Program-made: the position numbers and the translations under genes
Shown here: positions 5,932 through 8,021 of the stretch, piece after piece
Numbering within the stretch: the first letter of the stretch is position 1
Layout: each line of letters starts with the position of its first letter
The notes under the pieces: model-generated
Database searches by the model: none
Told to the model about the DNA's origin: nothing
The model's input: the letters and a program-made list of their open reading frames with translations, nothing else
Assembly (NCBI GenBank): GCA_038231615.1
Contig: JBBRLA010000395.1
Location: 1 to 8,021 of the forward strand
Direction of reading: 5' to 3'
Length of the DNA: 8,021 bases
Source of the DNA: JBBRLA01 sp038231615
GTDB taxonomy: Bacteria; Myxococcota_A; Polyangia; Palsa-1104; JAEUJZ01

Positions 5932-8021
5932 GGCCGCTCCTCCTCGGAACCGGACCACTCCTCCCGGGCCAGGAACCGCACCATCAAGAGCAGATCGACC
6001 ACGTCCCGAAAGGCACGCCGGATTCCCTCTTCGCCGCCCTCTTTCTCCGCGACTGACTCCAGCCGCTCGTCCAAAAATCGACTGATCAGGCCAGCAGGCC
6101 CTCGATCTTCACGGCCTTTTCTATCGTATTTCAACAACAGGCAGACGCGATACAGGAACGCATCCTTCATGGACTCTTGCGCCAGGGCATCTACCTCGTG
6201 ACGGAGCGTGTACCCCACAGAAGGCCGCAGGAGCGGCCAGGTCTCTTCTCCTCGCTGCTTCTGAAACGCCTCGGGAGGACGGATCATCTGCAAGAGGGCC
6301 TCCAGCCGCGGGGAATCGGTGGCTGCGCCGTCCTTCTCCCACTGGAAGGGCATCACGGTCCGCAGCGCCTCTCCTGAACGCTTGCAGAGCCGGACGACCA
6401 TGCGATCCCCGCCCTCGTGCTTGCCGTCCTGCTCTGCACGGCGGGCCTCCTGCAAGACCTGGCCCAGAGGGTCCCGGTGATGCGCGATCGCCACGCCCGC
6501 GGTAAAGCTGAAGCGGTTTCCCATGTGCTGCGGCAGGCGCAAAGTCCGGTACAGCTCCCGCAGGCAGCGCAGCAGGGTCCCCACCGGCACCAGCGCCAGC
6601 AGGTCATCCCCACCGCTGTAGATCACCCGACCCAGGCATTGGTTTTCGACGATGTCACGAACGACCTCCACGGCGAGGCGACCCAGGCGCCGCGACAGGT
6701 CTCCATGGAGCGCCGGGAACAAGGGACGGGTCAGGTCAGCCAGGTTCGTGATCAAATCTGGGTTGCGGATATCCTCGACCTTGGGGGCCCTGGGATTGGT
6801 TCCCGTCAGCCATTTACCCATCTTGTCCCCATCGAGCATGATCACCGCGTAGTACTCCGAGGGCCGGGTGGTCAGCTTGCGGCGCACCGACTGAAACGCA
6901 GCTGCCGCCTGGGTGAGCTTCGGCCGGAGCATTTCGTAGCGTTTCGGTTCGCCGGGATCGGCCTCCTTCGGATCGTTCATCCAGGGCCGTGAATCGGAAA
7001 AGTGGTTGCGCCATGCCGTGCGCGGCTCGTAGTTGCTCTCGAAGAACCAGCTCCCTTCCATGGCCAATATCTGTCGGTTGACCCCCTCTGCCTGAAGCCC
7101 GGGCATCAGGCTTCCAGGCGGCTCGAAATCGAGCAGCCTGTCGATGGACCGCATGGTGCTCAACCACTCTTGCACCTCGGACCAGGCTTGCTGCGCCAGG
7201 AGGTCCTTACGGAACGGGGCCGTCGCGATGGTGGCCACCGATGGAAAGCGCAGCAACGAGCGATCCTCTATCTGCGGCCCCCGCCCCCGCCATTGGAGCC
7301 CCAGGTGAGCCGCCTCGGACCCGTAATAGCACTCCGGAGCGAAGCGCTTGGTCAGGCACACCGCGCACAGGCCCTCTCCCCGGACCAGTTGCAGGGACAA
7401 CCGAAGCCCTTCGTCGCTGTCTGCCTTCTGCCGCGCTTGCAGCGCCTGGCTCAGCTCATGGAAGAACTGATGGCTTTGACGCTGTTGGCCGCTCTCACTG
7501 AGCGGACCCATCTGCTCACGGACACCGCACTGCTGACACTTCGGACGGCTGTCCCCGTTCCAGGGCACATGCGGCAAGGTCGCACGGTGGGCCTTGAGCA
7601 GTCGGTGCGTCAGATCGAAGAGCGGACCGTAGGCCGCCCCTGGACTCGGCGAATCTATCAGCGCGCCGCGGCGGTCGGCTGGCACTTGGGCATGCTCCAA
7701 GAGTTGCTGGAGCTGGAGTACCGTGTCCGGCCAGGGCTGGATCGCCGCGTCGATCTCCAGGTGGCCATTGATTTGCTCCGTGAAGGACTGCCACACCTCC
7801 TCGTTCTTGAACCTGGAGCCAGACCTCTTCAAGATGTCCTGGAGGTACGTATGGGTCTTAGCTCCCATGCATTTCCAGGCGGCCCGCGCTGCCTCTGCCG
7901 CTGCCTGTGCTACCTCCGGTGCTCGTTTCCCGGACACCAGCGCCAGGAACTGGTTGGCGATGGAGGACCGCAACAACTCCGCCTTTTCCATGGGCGAGTC
8001 CATGGCCTGGCCCAGCAGGAG
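5928..8021 (-). CDS. cmr2: Type III-B CRISPR large subunit Cmr2/Cas10 (GGDD cyclase), 5'-partial
   Basis: Cas10 is the large subunit of the Cmr complex; on target-RNA binding its palm domain makes cyclic oligoadenylate messengers. The frame is open to the right edge. Numbering from the in-frame ATG at 8003: IANQFLALVSG (15-25); a zinc-binding CxxC (156/159), paired with a second CxxC in CAVC (213/216); the first palm motif YYAVIMLDGDKMGKW with DGD at 391-393; and the active-site YSGGDDLL with GGDD at 464-467, intact. The C-terminal helical D4 domain follows and ends ..SGSEEERP. Family members begin with a 'SIGPVQxFIxxARxTRDLW' segment and often an HD domain before the 'LPNxFLALVP' region. Neither is present, so ATG 8003 is probably internal and the true start lies outside the window. 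Whether an HD nuclease domain exists cannot be judged. The stop overlaps the cmr3 ATG. Confidence 0.93.
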   Translation of the reverse strand, partial: LLLGQAMDSPMEKAELLRSSIANQFLALVSGKRAPEVAQAAAEAARAAWKCMGAKTHTYLQDILKRSGSRFKNEEVWQSFTEQINGHLEIDAAIQPWPDTVLQLQQLLEHAQVPADRRGALIDSPSPGAAYGPLFDLTHRLLKAHRATLPHVPWNGDSRPKCQQCGVREQMGPLSESGQQRQSHQFFHELSQALQARQKADSDEGLRLSLQLVRGEGLCAVCLTKRFAPECYYGSEAAHLGLQWRGRGPQIEDRSLLRFPSVATIATAPFRKDLLAQQAWSEVQEWLSTMRSIDRLLDFEPPGSLMPGLQAEGVNRQILAMEGSWFFESNYEPRTAWRNHFSDSRPWMNDPKEADPGEPKRYEMLRPKLTQAAAAFQSVRRKLTTRPSEYYAVIMLDGDKMGKWLTGTNPRAPKVEDIRNPDLITNLADLTRPLFPALHGDLSRRLGRLAVEVVRDIVENQCLGRVIYSGGDDLLALVPVGTLLRCLRELYRTLRLPQHMGNRFSFTAGVAIAHHRDPLGQVLQEARRAEQDGKHEGGDRMVVRLCKRSGEALRTVMPFQWEKDGAATDSPRLEALLQMIRPPEAFQKQRGEETWPLLRPSVGYTLRHEVDALAQESMKDAFLYRVCLLLKYDRKGREDRGPAGLISRFLDERLESVAEKEGGEEGIRRAFRDVVDLLLMVRFLAREEWSGSEEERP
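5937..5944 (-). promoter_or_regulatory. Ribosome binding site fixing the cmr3 start
   Basis: The minus strand reads AGGAGGAG here, 5 nt before ATG 5931. It is a near-perfect Shine-Dalgarno site inside the last codons of cmr2. It picks ATG 5931 over the in-frame start nine codons upstream (5958), which would lie within cmr2 and add only the residues MVRFRGGAA. Confidence 0.8.

Noticed and set aside
6417..6992. Plus-strand open frames across the cmr region (also 3667-4434, 4777-5463 and others)
   Set aside because: They are opposite strongly supported cmr genes and arise from high GC content; composition is Arg/Pro/Ser rich with no motifs.
7986..8003. ATG 8003 (or 7991) as the true start of cmr2
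   Set aside because: No convincing ribosome binding site, the frame stays open to the edge, and the family's N-terminal segment is missing, so the gene probably continues outside.

Overview
The window is high-GC bacterial DNA with two unlike halves. The right half (about 2454 to the right edge, minus strand) is a tightly packed type III-B CRISPR-Cas effector operon in the order cmr2 (cas10) - cmr3 - cmr4 - cmr5 - cmr6. The left half (1 to about 2310, mostly plus strand) is accessory DNA: the end of a transposon-type AAA ATPase gene, a small broken gene behind it, an intact MazE/MazF-like toxin-antitoxin pair, and fragments of two transposase genes. Nothing here fixes the organism. The GC-rich codon use, Shine-Dalgarno sites and ATGA-coupled starts indicate a bacterium, and I would not go further than that.

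Layout from left to right. 2-463 (+) is the C-terminal half of an ExeA/TnsC-like ATPase with its Walker B motif at the window edge. 460-719 (+) is a small gene translationally coupled to it but broken by a one-base frameshift. 924-964 is a repeat-rich probable operator, followed by a ribbon-helix-helix antitoxin (975-1232) and a PemK/MazF-type toxin (1229-1573). 1667-1918 (-) is the C-terminal tail of a transposase. 1916 to about 2308 (+) is an internal piece of an IS3-family element carrying the end of orfA and the start of orfB. About 2309-2457 (-) is the first ~50 codons of an unrecognised gene that begins with ATGA on the cmr6 stop codon and is cut off by the IS3 piece.

How the genes work together. 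Cmr2 to Cmr6 are subunits of the RNA-guided type III-B (Cmr) complex. Cmr4 is the backbone and target-RNA nuclease, Cmr5 the small subunit, Cmr3 binds the crRNA 5' tag end, Cmr6 is a RAMP subunit near the crRNA 3' end, and Cmr2/Cas10 carries a GGDD palm expected to make cyclic oligoadenylates. Starts overlap the previous stop at cmr2/cmr3, cmr4/cmr5 and cmr5/cmr6, and cmr3/cmr4 are 13 nt apart, so this is one transcript. No Cmr1, Cas6, Cas1/Cas2, CARF effector or CRISPR array is visible here. They may lie outside the window or act in trans.

Two things make this copy odd. First, cmr3 is frameshifted (one base short in a G run), while the rest of the operon reads cleanly. The same one-base-short homopolymer signature also breaks the small gene at 460-719 and the IS3 orfA remnant, which raises the question of assembly error versus real decay. 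Second, cmr5 carries a perfect in-frame 42-bp tandem duplication (14 extra residues). I found no wholly new system. The most promising unknown is the truncated gene coupled to cmr6.
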